From positions 1 to 58,103 of the forward strand of contig JAUMVD010000005.1 in the NCBI GenBank assembly GCA_030530285.1: DNA of 58,103 nucleotides, given 5' to 3'. Both the position numbers and the translations under genes were made by a program. Below are positions 1 through 7,793 of this stretch, piece after piece. Under the pieces are notes generated by a model that saw nothing but the letters and a program-made list of their open reading frames with translations, was not told the origin of the DNA and did not search any database. The DNA comes from Bacillota bacterium. Lineage in GTDB: Bacteria > Bacillota > Clostridia > Peptostreptococcales > Anaerovoracaceae. Every line of letters starts with the position of its first letter. Positions within the stretch are counted from its first letter, which is position 1.

Positions 1-68
1 CAGGTAGTGTCGGAGTATTTCTCAGAGTGTAACATATGTCTTGACAATTAAGACTGAATGACACAAAA

Positions 69-98
69 GGCAATGCACATAGCATTGCCACTTTTTTT
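69..98 (+). terminator. Rho-independent terminator of an upstream gene
   Basis: GGCAATGC (69-76) pairs with GCATTGCC (82-89) around a 5-nt loop and is followed by AC and seven T. It ends a gene lying left of the window. Its 3' arm also supplies the -35 box of the truA promoter. Confidence 0.85.
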
Positions 99-113
99 AT
101 TATCATGTATAAT
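85..113 (+). promoter_or_regulatory. truA promoter, near-leaderless
   Basis: TTGCCA (85-90), a 17-nt spacer and TATAAT (108-113) form a near-consensus sigma-A promoter. The -10 ends 10 nt before the truA ATG at 124, so the transcript should start about 4-5 nt before the start codon. No Shine-Dalgarno sequence is visible. Confidence 0.7.
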
Positions 114-123
114 CAAATGGAAT

Positions 124-897
124 ATGGGTAAAAATATACTTCTGACAATTGCATATGACGGATCGGCCTTTCACGGCTGGCAGAAGCAGCCGGATGAGTT
201 CACGGTTCAGGGGCATCTGGAGCGCGTTATGACCGGACTTTTTAAGAGAGAGATACTCCTGAACGGCACTAGCAGAACCGATGCGGGTGTCCACGCGCTA
301 GATCAGAAAGCGTCATTTGTATCAGACGTAAACATCCCCACAGACAGACTCGCCAGGGTGATCAATAACGCACTGTGCGGCGGAGAGAAGGGGTCTTTCG
401 CAAAGGCTCCGGTCAGGATTCTGGATGCCAGAGAGATGCCGGAGGATTTTCACGCCAGATTCAGCTGCAAAGGCAAGAAGTATATCTACAAGATCAAGGA
501 CGAATCGGATGAGCTGTCCATGGTGTTTGACCGCAACTACGTGTATCATGTCAGAGAACGACTGGACACTGAAGCCATGAAGACAGCGGCGGCTTTGCTC
601 AAAGGCACCCATGATTTTAAGTCCTTTGAAGCATCCGGAGGAAACCCCAGGACCACCACGGTCCGCACGATTTTTGACGCGGATATCACAGGAAAAGACG
701 GGGAGATGGAGCTTCACATAAGCGGAGACGGATTCCTGTACAACATGGTCAGGATCATCACCGGAACCCTGATCGAGATCGGGCAGGGCAAGCGCAGCCC
801 GCAGGAGATGGAGAAGATCATCGCTGCAGCAGACAGACAGGCAGCAGGGTTCACCGCGCCACCGTACGGACTGTATCTGGCGGAAGTATATTATTGA
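124..897 (+). CDS. truA: tRNA pseudouridine synthase A
   Basis: The 257-aa product should convert uridines 38-40 of the tRNA anticodon arm to pseudouridine in the cytoplasm. The family motif [12 protein letters not shown] carries the catalytic Asp (D53). The N-terminal YDG...F.GWQ.Q block, the C-terminal FLYNMVR block and the APPYGLYL ending are all present, and the length is usual. An in-frame ATG at 58 would add 22 residues, but that extension runs through the upstream terminator and the promoter, so ATG 124 is preferred. It is probably the first gene of a run that continues into the dCMP deaminase, 32 nt downstream. Confidence 0.95.
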   Translation: MGKNILLTIAYDGSAFHGWQKQPDEFTVQGHLERVMTGLFKREILLNGTSRTDAGVHALDQKASFVSDVNIPTDRLARVINNALCGGEKGSFAKAPVRILDAREMPEDFHARFSCKGKKYIYKIKDESDELSMVFDRNYVYHVRERLDTEAMKTAAALLKGTHDFKSFEASGGNPRTTTVRTIFDADITGKDGEMELHISGDGFLYNMVRIITGTLIEIGQGKRSPQEMEKIIAAADRQAAGFTAPPYGLYLAEVYY

Positions 898-929
898 TAG
901 TTATCGAAACAGTATCGGGAGAAAACGAA

Positions 930-1385
930 ATGGATAAAAGACCTAGCTGGGACGAATATTTTATGGAAATGGCCGAAGTGACGGCGAAGAGATCCACATG
1001 CCTCAGGCGACATGTGGGGGCAGTCATTGTACAGGACAAGCACATCATCGCGACGGGGTATAACGGCGCGCCCAGAGGTATCGAGCACTGCGGCGAGAGA
1101 CCGGACGGATGCCTCAGAGAAAAGCTGGGCATCCCTTCGGGCGAGAAACACGAATTGTGCAGAGCGCTCCACGCCGAACAGAACGCGATCATACAGGCGG
1201 CGACGCTGGGTCAGAGCGTAGAGGGGGCCACTATATATGTTACGAATCAGCCGTGCGTCATATGCGCCAAGATGCTGATCAACGCGGGGATAGAGAAGAT
1301 TATTGTGAAAGAAGGCTATCCTGACGAGCTGGCGGTAGAGATCCTCGAAGAGGCCGGCATCAAGATAGTCATGTTAGGAGAATAA
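930..1385 (+). CDS. Deoxycytidylate (dCMP) deaminase family protein
   Basis: This 151-aa zinc-dependent deaminase should convert dCMP to dUMP for thymidylate synthesis. It is of the ComEB type common in Bacillota. The zinc and catalytic signature is complete: HAE at residues 81-83 and PCVIC at 108-112. The early NGAPRG segment is typical of dCMP deaminases. The start at 930 is chosen because GGGAG lies about 10 nt upstream. An in-frame ATG at 894 overlaps the end of truA and lacks this site. The stop is 1 nt from the TTG start of the next gene, so the two are cotranscribed and probably coupled. Confidence 0.9.
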   Translation: MDKRPSWDEYFMEMAEVTAKRSTCLRRHVGAVIVQDKHIIATGYNGAPRGIEHCGERPDGCLREKLGIPSGEKHELCRALHAEQNAIIQAATLGQSVEGATIYVTNQPCVICAKMLINAGIEKIIVKEGYPDELAVEILEEAGIKIVMLGE

Positions 1386-1386
1386 T

Positions 1387-2475
1387 TTGACAGCGACAAG
1401 CATTGAATTATGGGCACCATTCCTGGTGGCGGCGCTGATTGCGGCTGCTGTCACTCCGCTGGCCATACTCATCGCGCCTAAGATCGGTGCCATGGATATC
1501 CCGAAGGACAACAGGAGAGTGCACAACAAACCTATGCCGAGATTTGGCGGCATAGCAATATTTGCAGGAATGATCATCGCCTGGGCGATATTTGCGGTCA
1601 AAAACCCCGCCATGCATGGCGTTATGGTGGGAAGCGCCATCATATATATTCTGGGCGCTGTCGATGATCTGAAAAACCTGAGACCCCTGGTCAAATTCTC
1701 GGGACAGCTTTTGGCTGCCATCGTAGCCTTTGCTCTGGGCCTCAGGATCCAGTTCATAACCAACTGGTTTGGCAGCGGCAACATGATTTTCGGGGATGTG
1801 GCTTGCTTCATCATCACTGTGATCTGGCTCGTTGCCATTACGAATGCGGTAAATCTGATCGATGGGCTGGACGGACTGGCTGCAGGCATAGCGGCGATCT
1901 CGGCGCTGTGTCTGGCATACGTTGCGTATATCCACGGTCAGTACACTTCGACGATCGCGCTGATGGTGCTGGCGGGATCTGCCGTCGGATTCCTGCCGTT
2001 TAATTTCAATCCGGCCAGGATATTCATGGGAGACGGCGGTTCGCAGCTTTTGGGATTTGCCATCGCCGCGGTATCCATCATGGGCGCGGTAAAGAGCGCC
2101 ACACTGGTGGTGGTGCTGATTCCGGCGCTGGTGCTGGGACTGCCGATCTTCGATACGCTGATGGCCATCATCAGGCGCACGGCCAGACACCAGTCGATTG
2201 GCACGGCAGATAAAGAACATCTGCATCACAGGATCCTTAAGGCAGGATTCGGGCAGAGGAGAGCCGTCCTTCTCATGTACTGTGTCAGCGGGATCATGGG
2301 AATCATGGCGATACTCTACAGCAGAAGTTTGTACGTTGAATGCATCGGACTTCTGGGCATCGCGGTCATCATCGTCGGTGTCATCATGACAGATACGGGT
2401 CACAACAAGGTCAGCCTCAGAGGAATGAGGCTAAAAAAAGAGGACCTGTCAGAAGAGGATAAAAAATACAGATGA
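1387..2475 (+). CDS. tagO: Undecaprenyl-phosphate GlcNAc-1-phosphate transferase (WecA/TagO family)
   Basis: This 362-aa polytopic membrane enzyme of the MraY/WecA family transfers a sugar-1-phosphate from UDP-sugar to undecaprenyl phosphate, the first step of wall-linked glycopolymer synthesis. Family motifs appear in order: RVHNKPMPRFGG near the N-terminus, DDLKNLRP, NLIDGLDGLAAG (catalytic Asp motif), FMGDGGSQ, and the cytoplasmic HLHHRIL loop. About ten hydrophobic segments are visible. Translation starts at TTG, with GGAG 7-8 nt upstream. It overlaps the MATE gene by 4 nt. The exact sugar (GlcNAc or another) cannot be read from the sequence. Confidence 0.88.
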   Translation: MTATSIELWAPFLVAALIAAAVTPLAILIAPKIGAMDIPKDNRRVHNKPMPRFGGIAIFAGMIIAWAIFAVKNPAMHGVMVGSAIIYILGAVDDLKNLRPLVKFSGQLLAAIVAFALGLRIQFITNWFGSGNMIFGDVACFIITVIWLVAITNAVNLIDGLDGLAAGIAAISALCLAYVAYIHGQYTSTIALMVLAGSAVGFLPFNFNPARIFMGDGGSQLLGFAIAAVSIMGAVKSATLVVVLIPALVLGLPIFDTLMAIIRRTARHQSIGTADKEHLHHRILKAGFGQRRAVLLMYCVSGIMGIMAILYSRSLYVECIGLLGIAVIIVGVIMTDTGHNKVSLRGMRLKKEDLSEEDKKYR

Positions 2476-3881
2476 GTCTTCGAGAGGAAACGTTAAACAC
2501 TGTGGACAACAGAGCGCTGCTGAAGAGCGTGCTCGTAGTTGCCGGGCCGATAGCGCTTCAAAGTCTCATCGCATCCAGCCTTAATCTGGTGGATAATCTT
2601 ATGATTGGCGCGTTAGGGGAGCTGGCGCTGAATGCGGTAGGCGTATCGGTGCAGCTCTTTTTTATATACTGGATGTTCGTGTTTGGGTTCGCCAGCGGCA
2701 CGGCGACGTTCATGGCACAGTTTTACGGTGTACGGGATTTCGTGAATATACGCAGGACCACAGGGTTCGCGCTGTGCGTGGCCTTTGCTATGGGCGTGCT
2801 GTTTTTTCTGACGGCGATTTTATTTCCCCAATACGTACTCCGTATCTTCACCAAGTATCCGGAAGTCATCGCGGCCGGCGTGCCGTATATCAGAACCGGC
2901 GCGCTGACCTTCCTGCTGGTACCCATCACCCAGGCTTTCACCGTGGCCCTCAGAGCCACCCAGCAGACCCATCTGCCTCTGATTGCCAGTGTGGCGGGGC
3001 TTTGTACGAATACATTCATGAACTACTGCCTCATCTACGGACATTTCGGCATGCCGCGGCTTGGCATTCAGGGCGCCGCTCTGGCGACGGTCATCGCGCG
3101 TGTCGTAGAGCTGTCGATTCTGCTGTTCTTTATCTTTGGCAGGAATAATGTGATCAAAGGCCCTCTGCGGGAATTCTTCAGCTTCGGCAGAGAGCTTGCC
3201 GCGCGCGTGTTCAGAAACGCGCTGCCGACGACGATCAATGAGACTATGTGGGGACTTGGGACTTCTCTGTATATCGCGGCCTTCGCCAGAATCAGCATCA
3301 CTGCGGGAGCTGCCGTACAGGCGTGCAATACCATCAACAACATGTTCTCCATGGCGGCATTCAGTGTAGGAGATGCCGTGCTGATACTGGTAGGACAAAA
3401 ACTGGGCGAAGGGAAAAAGAACCAGGCTTACGAGATGGCCTGGAAGATGCTGATACTGGGCATAGCGGTGGGGCTTTTGCTTGGCGGACTCACCATCGCC
3501 TTTGGTAAACCGATTCTGGGACTGTTTGACTTCTCGGCAGCCGGAGCGGCGGATGCCTGGAAGATTCTGATCGTTTATGCGGCGACACTGTTTCTGGCCG
3601 TCTATAACGGAACCATCGTTACGGGTGTGCTGAGATGCGGAGGAGACACCCGATTCGCCATGCTCACGGAAGTGGGCACGGTGTGGCTGATCGGGGTACC
3701 GCTGGCTTTCATCACCTCTCTTATCCTTAAGTGGCCGATTTTCCTGGCGGTTTTGGCCGTTAAGCTGGAGGAAGCGGTGAAGTGCATTTTCCTGACGAGA
3801 AGGTTCTTTAGCCGCAAGTGGCTGAACAATGTAATCGGCGGGCTGGGGGACGATCAGGACGGCCAAACCAAAAGTAACTAA
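2472..3881 (+). CDS. MATE family efflux transporter
   Basis: This 469-aa protein has about twelve transmembrane segments in two homologous halves, as usual for multidrug and toxic compound extrusion exporters driven by Na+ or H+. The N-terminal segment VDNLMIGALGELALNAVGV matches the conserved first MATE helix region. The second half repeats the pattern around INNMFSMAAFSVGDA. The substrate is unknown. The start overlaps the preceding stop (ATGA). No clear terminator follows, and the next promoter is about 120 nt downstream. Confidence 0.9.
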   Translation: MSLREETLNTVDNRALLKSVLVVAGPIALQSLIASSLNLVDNLMIGALGELALNAVGVSVQLFFIYWMFVFGFASGTATFMAQFYGVRDFVNIRRTTGFALCVAFAMGVLFFLTAILFPQYVLRIFTKYPEVIAAGVPYIRTGALTFLLVPITQAFTVALRATQQTHLPLIASVAGLCTNTFMNYCLIYGHFGMPRLGIQGAALATVIARVVELSILLFFIFGRNNVIKGPLREFFSFGRELAARVFRNALPTTINETMWGLGTSLYIAAFARISITAGAAVQACNTINNMFSMAAFSVGDAVLILVGQKLGEGKKNQAYEMAWKMLILGIAVGLLLGGLTIAFGKPILGLFDFSAAGAADAWKILIVYAATLFLAVYNGTIVTGVLRCGGDTRFAMLTEVGTVWLIGVPLAFITSLILKWPIFLAVLAVKLEEAVKCIFLTRRFFSRKWLNNVIGGLGDDQDGQTKSN

Positions 3882-3999
3882 TTTGCGGTAAAAAAGAAAG
3901 AAAATTCCGAAAATATAAGGTTCTTGTTGTGAAACTAGTACCATGTACAACTAATTTGCTGAAAAAACCGCATTAATGTGCCGTTAATTCGACATTGCG

Positions 4000-4028
4000 T
4001 TGCATAGATAAAAGCAATATTGTATTAT
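4000..4028 (+). promoter_or_regulatory. Promoter of the partial ATP synthase operon
   Basis: TTGCAT (4000-4005), a 17-nt spacer and TATTAT (4023-4028) lie 35 nt before the first gene of the operon. The surrounding 180-nt gap also carries two copies of AACTAATTTGC-G (3876-3888 and 3949-3961). Confidence 0.6.
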
Positions 4029-4063
4029 CTAGTTGTTAATCGTACCCGCTCAGAAGAGAGAGG

Positions 4064-4384
4064 ATGGGCTTTGTGCTTTTCTACGTCGAAAGCGTTATAG
4101 CAGGACTCGCATATGGAGCATTGATTGGTTTGCTAAAGTATGTCCTGCTCTGGAGAAAAACCCTGAAAACCAATGAAGAGATGAATAGAGGAGCGCTTTA
4201 CGTGCGTTTGGGCATAGGCTATGCCCTGAACGTGGCTGCGCTTCTTTTTGTGTTTTTAATAAGAAATATCATGCCGCTGGACTTTGCGCTTACGCTGATA
4301 GCTACGGCTGTGGCTATGAGCCTGACGGGCAAGCTGGCGCCAATGAATAGGATTCTCAATTGTGTTAAGGAGACAGAAAAATGA
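4064..4384 (+). CDS. ATP synthase subunit I-like membrane protein (first copy)
   Basis: This 106-aa protein has three to four hydrophobic helices (about residues 5-25, 45-65 and 73-92). It lies directly before an atpB gene and overlaps it by 4 nt, which is the standard place and topology of AtpI. Subunit I proteins help assemble the c-ring or supply Mg2+, and they are weakly conserved. The assignment therefore rests on position, size and topology. A GAGAGAGG site precedes the ATG. The second AtpI-like gene at 7338 differs in sequence. Confidence 0.65.
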   Translation: MGFVLFYVESVIAGLAYGALIGLLKYVLLWRKTLKTNEEMNRGALYVRLGIGYALNVAALLFVFLIRNIMPLDFALTLIATAVAMSLTGKLAPMNRILNCVKETEK

Positions 4385-5055
4385 TAAGCGCGTTGCATTC
4401 TATAGGAATGACCAATACCATGATCACCAGCAGCGTAATCACCATAGTGATATGCGTTATATCCGTTCTGGTCAGCAGAAATCTGCAGATGATGCCGGGC
4501 GGTGTGCAGAACATGATCGAAATGGGGATCGAGAAACTCCATAATTTCTTCAGCGGAGTTATGGGTGAGGACCTCTGCAGGAAATACTTCCCGCTGGTCG
4601 GAACTTTGTTCATATATATCCTGATCTGTAACTATTCAGGGCTTTTGCCTTTTGCCGGACACGCTGACGGATTCCAGGCGCCTACCAGTGACATCAATTT
4701 CCCGGCGGGCATGGCTATTCTGGTAATAATTCTGGTGCAGATCATCGGCTTCAGGGAGCTGGGAGTAAAGAAAGTCTACAAGAGGATGATAAGTCCCTTC
4801 GTCTTCATGCTTCCGCTGATGCTCATGGATGAACTCGCGAAGCCTATCTCGCTGACCTTCCGACTTTACGGCAATACCTTTGGTGACGAGAAGGTAGTGG
4901 AAGTGCTCTTTGGCCTTTGCCCGGCTATAATCCCGGCGATTATGCAGATGCTCGTTGTGTTGCTGGCGCTGATACAGGCGCTGGTGTTCTCGCTTCTGAC
5001 AGCCATATACATAGGAGAAGCCTGCGAGGATCATGAGCTGGAAGCTCACAGTTAA
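4381..5055 (+). CDS. atpB: F0 ATP synthase subunit a, alternative F0 copy
   Basis: This 224-aa polytopic subunit forms the ion half-channels beside the c-ring. The essential arginine is R161, within SLTFRLYGN. An acidic residue follows at E170 (FGDE), and the last helix carries Q199 before LVFSLLTAIYI. The helix context KPISLTFRLYGNTFGDE resembles the common proton-type a subunits. The copy in the full operon (7794-8495) has R159 but valine at the position of E170. The two proteins are clearly divergent paralogues. It belongs to the I-a-c-b-epsilon mini-operon, which has no F1 genes except epsilon. Confidence 0.93.
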   Translation: MISALHSIGMTNTMITSSVITIVICVISVLVSRNLQMMPGGVQNMIEMGIEKLHNFFSGVMGEDLCRKYFPLVGTLFIYILICNYSGLLPFAGHADGFQAPTSDINFPAGMAILVIILVQIIGFRELGVKKVYKRMISPFVFMLPLMLMDELAKPISLTFRLYGNTFGDEKVVEVLFGLCPAIIPAIMQMLVVLLALIQALVFSLLTAIYIGEACEDHELEAHS

Positions 5056-5107
5056 ACAGTTTGATAATAATTATACATAAAAGACATTTGTCGAAAGGAG
5101 AAAACAA

Positions 5108-5335
5108 ATGACAACAGGATTAATCGCAATAGCAGTAGCAATCACGATCAGTGTATCGACTATCGGACCGGCTCTCGGTATGGGTAATGCCGGCGGTAAA
5201 GCTCTGGAAGGCATGTCGCGCCAGCCTGAAATGATGGGTCAGTTACGTACGAACATGATTCTGGCCTTTGCGTTCATGGAATCACTGACTATTTACGGCC
5301 TGGTACTGGCATTCATGCTGCTGGCTAAAATGTAA
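5108..5335 (+). CDS. atpE: F0 ATP synthase subunit c, alternative F0 copy
   Basis: This 75-aa hairpin protein forms the rotor ring. Its two helices are joined by the polar loop SRQPE. The ion-binding carboxylate is E58, in [11 protein letters not shown]. The helix-1 position that is Gln in known Na+ rings is methionine here (M25, in GPALGMG), although S59 and T61 flank the carboxylate. It is ten residues shorter than the second c subunit (85 aa) and differs in both helices. A strong site (AAAGGAG) precedes the ATG. Ion specificity cannot be settled from sequence alone. Confidence 0.93.
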   Translation: MTTGLIAIAVAITISVSTIGPALGMGNAGGKALEGMSRQPEMMGQLRTNMILAFAFMESLTIYGLVLAFMLLAKM

Positions 5336-5368
5336 GCGGACGCTGATTAGTAAAAGGAGAACAGTATC

Positions 5369-5884
5369 ATGCTTGAAGCCTTAGGTTTAGACTTGAAAGA
5401 GATAATTTTCGTCATAGTGAATTTTCTCATTCTGGTTTTTGTGCTGAGTAAATTCATATACAAGCCTTTCCTGGAAGCGCTGGATAACAGAAAGAAGAAG
5501 ATAAAAGAGACTTTTGACGCGGCGGAGGCTGTCAGCAGGAGAGCTGATGCCAAACTGGCCAAGTATGAAAGGCGCATAGTTCACGTGGAAGAAGAAAGCC
5601 GTTCAATTATGAAAGAAGCTAAGAGAAAGGCTGAAGAACAGGCTCAGCAGATCATCGATGACGCCAATAAACAGGCGGGAGAGATCATGGCCAGAGCTGA
5701 ACGCAATATCGAGATGGAGAAAATGAAGGCTCTGGAGGATATGCGTCAGGAAATCGCTGCGCTGGCTTTGCTTGCGGCGGAACAGATCGTTGAGAAGGAA
5801 GTTGACAAGTCCGGACAGGACGCTATCATCGATGAAGTTATTAACAACGCTAGGGGGGCACAATGGCAGACAGTTTCAAATTAA
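5369..5884 (+). CDS. atpF: F0 ATP synthase subunit b, alternative F0 copy
   Basis: This 171-aa peripheral-stalk protein has one N-terminal transmembrane helix (about 8-30) and then a long charged coiled coil. The last third (MRQEIA... AEQIVEKEV... DEVINNAR..QWQ) is nearly the same as the b subunit of the full operon; about 33 of 46 aligned residues are identical by eye. The transmembrane part is clearly different. Its last 22 nt overlap the start of the epsilon-like gene, exactly where delta starts in the full operon. This suggests that delta, alpha, gamma and beta were lost by deletion. Confidence 0.92.
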   Translation: MLEALGLDLKEIIFVIVNFLILVFVLSKFIYKPFLEALDNRKKKIKETFDAAEAVSRRADAKLAKYERRIVHVEEESRSIMKEAKRKAEEQAQQIIDDANKQAGEIMARAERNIEMEKMKALEDMRQEIAALALLAAEQIVEKEVDKSGQDAIIDEVINNARGAQWQTVSN

Positions 5885-6174
5885 AAGTGGCTACGCCCTC
5901 TAATCTGTTTTACAGCGGAGATGTGGAGCAGATCATAGTCAACACACCTGTAGGGAAAGAAGGCTTCATGGCTCATCATATGTGGACGTGCAAGCTTTTG
6001 GACGCGGGTGAACTGTGGATCAAAGAAAAAAATTCAGCAGAGGACGAGTGGAGGATCGCGTCCGCTGCCGGCGGATTCATAGACATAAAAAACGAGGTAG
6101 TCATATACACGGATGTTGTTGAATGGGATAAGGGACCTGAGAAACGTAAGGTTCGTATCATCAATACGAAATAA
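5863..6174 (+). CDS. Truncated ATP synthase epsilon subunit (beta-sandwich domain only)
   Basis: This 103-aa protein matches residues 1-90 of the window's full epsilon (13794-14228) at about two-thirds identity by eye. Shared blocks include CKLL..GELWIKEK and AGGFID.K..VVIYTD. The C-terminal helical hairpin, which in known enzymes inhibits ATP hydrolysis, is missing and replaced by a short basic tail (GPEKRKVRIINTK). The start lies inside atpF. Its first codons (ATG GCA GAC AGT TTC) look like a hybrid of the delta start (ATG GCA GAA) and the epsilon start (ATG GCG AAT AGT TTC). The reading frame is intact, so it is probably expressed. Confidence 0.85.
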   Translation: MADSFKLKVATPSNLFYSGDVEQIIVNTPVGKEGFMAHHMWTCKLLDAGELWIKEKNSAEDEWRIASAAGGFIDIKNEVVIYTDVVEWDKGPEKRKVRIINTK

Positions 6175-6203
6175 GACCAATTTACTGATAAGGAGGATGG
6201 AGT

Positions 6204-7127
6204 ATGTATAGATGGCTAGACATTACTGCAGCCATGCCTGAGGAGGCGAAAGTCTCGATTCTGGGAATCCCCTTTGACGGGGGACAGAGCCAGGAGCCGG
6301 GAGCGGCCAAAGGCCCGGCCAAGATAAGAGAATTTGCGGAGGAGTTCATGCCGGCGTCGACGGATGACTGGCATCTGCTGGAGTTCCAGCCCCTCGTATA
6401 TGATTTCGGCGATGTCGACATGAGAGGGACCTGGGGCGAAAGCTTCGAGAGAGTAGAGGAACAGGCTCTTAAGATCATGGGCTATGACAATTTCAATCTG
6501 TTCCTCGGAGGAGACCACTCTGTAACGATCCCGCTGCAAAGGGCTTTTGGCAGAGCCAATACCGGCAAGAAAATCGGAATCATCCATTTCGACGCGCATT
6601 TCGAACTGTGCGATTGCTATGATGGCAAGATCTGGTCTCACGCCAATACGGCAAAGCGCGCGCTGGATGATGTCATCGCGCCGGAGGATCTGCTGTTCCT
6701 GGGAGTTCGCGCGGCGGAAGCCGAAGAACTGGAACTCATCAGGAGGAACAGAGAAATCACGGTCATCTCAGCGACGGATATGTTCCACAAAGGCTTTGCC
6801 GAATGTGCCAAGACCATATATGACAAATTTAAGGATTACGACAGTCTCTACTTTACGCTCGATATGGCGGTGCTGGACCCGGCCTTTGCGCCGGCGGTAG
6901 GCACACCGGTTTCGGGAGGACTCACGTCCAGAGAGCTGATCGAATTCGTCAGATATATCATCAAGAACCTGCCGGTCAAGAGCATGGACATCGTCGAGAT
7001 GGCGCCGCCGCTGGACGTGAATGATGCGACGGGCTGGGCAGCGCTGAGAATCATAGAGGAGGTGCTTTCGATCATAGACAGGAAGTATCCTGACAGAGAT
7101 CCGCTGGAATTCGAGCTGGATCTGTAA
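6204..7127 (+). CDS. Arginase/agmatinase (ureohydrolase) family protein with altered metal ligands
   Basis: This 307-aa member of the ureohydrolase superfamily would act on a guanidino substrate such as agmatine if catalytic. The fold motifs are clear: GGDHSV (H105), FDAHFE (D130, H132, E134) and LDMAVLDPAFAP..GTP..GGLT. Two of the six usual Mn ligands differ. The DAHxD aspartate is Glu134, and the second Asp of DxD is Ala222 (DMA instead of DID). It follows the truncated epsilon by 29 nt with AAGGAGGATGGAGT before the ATG, so it belongs to the same transcript. Putrescine aminotransferase is nearby (16229), which would fit agmatinase, but the ligand changes make activity uncertain. Confidence 0.8.
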   Translation: MYRWLDITAAMPEEAKVSILGIPFDGGQSQEPGAAKGPAKIREFAEEFMPASTDDWHLLEFQPLVYDFGDVDMRGTWGESFERVEEQALKIMGYDNFNLFLGGDHSVTIPLQRAFGRANTGKKIGIIHFDAHFELCDCYDGKIWSHANTAKRALDDVIAPEDLLFLGVRAAEAEELELIRRNREITVISATDMFHKGFAECAKTIYDKFKDYDSLYFTLDMAVLDPAFAPAVGTPVSGGLTSRELIEFVRYIIKNLPVKSMDIVEMAPPLDVNDATGWAALRIIEEVLSIIDRKYPDRDPLEFELDL

Positions 7128-7272
7128 TGACAAAATCGACAAGAGTAACAGCAAACTAGTATAAAATGGAGGTGCAAAGAACAAGCAAAAACAAATTCTG
7201 TACAATCCCAAAAAACTTAAGAAATCCTTGAAATCAGCCAGTTTGTTAATTTGTTAATTATTCTGAAAGCGG

Positions 7273-7300
7273 TTGCAAAAAAAGCAAAAAGGTGTATAAT
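7273..7300 (+). promoter_or_regulatory. Promoter of the complete ATP synthase operon
   Basis: TTGCAA (7273-7278), a 16-nt spacer and TATAAT (7295-7300) lie 37 nt before the second AtpI-like gene. The 210-nt gap after the agmatinase-like gene also has an 8-nt direct repeat of TTTGTTAAT (7242-7258). The full operon can therefore be expressed independently of the partial one. Confidence 0.7.
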
Positions 7301-7337
7301 TTATCTCAAAATAATAACAAATTTTTCGAGAAAAGAT

Positions 7338-7781
7338 ATGGCAAAGTTCAGAAATGAAATCATCGTTTATGCATGCATTATGGCCGCCGTTGCCGAAATA
7401 ATCTCACTCTTTGTGATCGGCCCGGATCTGCTCTTCGCGATAGGTCTGGTAATAGGTACGGCGGTAACGATCCTCGGCTTTATCATACTGGTAAGGACAG
7501 GACAGCTGCTGATGGACGATAAGAAAAGGAAGCCGGTAATCCTCGGCTACGTATTCAGGTTGTTTCTGTATGGCTTATCTTTTCTTTTCTGCATCAAACT
7601 CAGCCTCCGATGCGGATGCGGGTGCGGATGCGGATTTATCACCGTACACTTCGGAATCTTATTCCTGTACGGTATCGTTTACAGATTCATCAAGAAAAAG
7701 AAAAATCCGCTCAATGATTGGGTCGGCACCAAGGAGTGGAATGATCTTAGTGTATATGATGATGAGGACGATGACTGGTAA
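7338..7781 (+). CDS. atpI: ATP synthase subunit I-like membrane protein (second copy)
   Basis: This 147-aa protein has four hydrophobic helices and an acidic C-terminus (YDDEDDDW), and lies 12 nt before atpB. Position and topology match AtpI, the assembly factor or Mg2+ channel of F-ATPases. ATG 7338 (MAKFRNE) is preferred. An upstream TTG at 7251 would place the start before the promoter. A four-fold Cys-Gly repeat (SLRCGCGCGCGF), encoded by a hexanucleotide repeat, sits at the entry of the fourth helix, which is unusual for this family. Confidence 0.65.
   Translation: MAKFRNEIIVYACIMAAVAEIISLFVIGPDLLFAIGLVIGTAVTILGFIILVRTGQLLMDDKKRKPVILGYVFRLFLYGLSFLFCIKLSLRCGCGCGCGFITVHFGILFLYGIVYRFIKKKKNPLNDWVGTKEWNDLSVYDDEDDDW
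7611..7634 (+). repeat. Hexanucleotide tandem repeat (TGCGGR)x4 inside atpI
   Basis: Four contiguous copies, TGCGGA TGCGGG TGCGGA TGCGGA, lie in frame and encode (Cys-Gly)4. A change in copy number would add or remove Cys-Gly pairs without a frameshift. Confidence 0.9.
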
Positions 7782-7793
7782 GGAGGTGACAGG

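Noticed and set aside
58..123. 22-residue N-terminal extension of truA
   Set aside because: It would be encoded across the upstream terminator and the truA promoter, and TruA homologues begin near MGKNILL.
1408..2403. 331-codon open frame on the minus strand opposite tagO
   Set aside because: It is charged, low-hydrophobicity shadow sequence of a membrane-protein gene with no start site or family similarity.
2820..3950. 376-codon open frame opposite the MATE gene
   Set aside because: It is the antisense shadow of a recognisable transporter. Its composition (Gln, Arg, His-rich) is typical of reversed membrane codons.
4064..6174. The mini-operon as a Na+-translocating N-ATPase
   Set aside because: N-ATPase operons carry their own alpha and beta genes and a characteristic order. 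Here both are missing and the Na+-type Gln in subunit c is replaced by Met.
7166..7231. Possible 21-residue peptide (ATG GAG GTG CAA..) before the second atpI
   Set aside because: No ribosome site stands before the ATG, it lies upstream of the promoter, and the peptide has no recognisable features.
7611..7634. Phase-variable switch by the TGCGGR repeat
   Set aside because: The unit is six nucleotides, so slippage cannot shift the reading frame.
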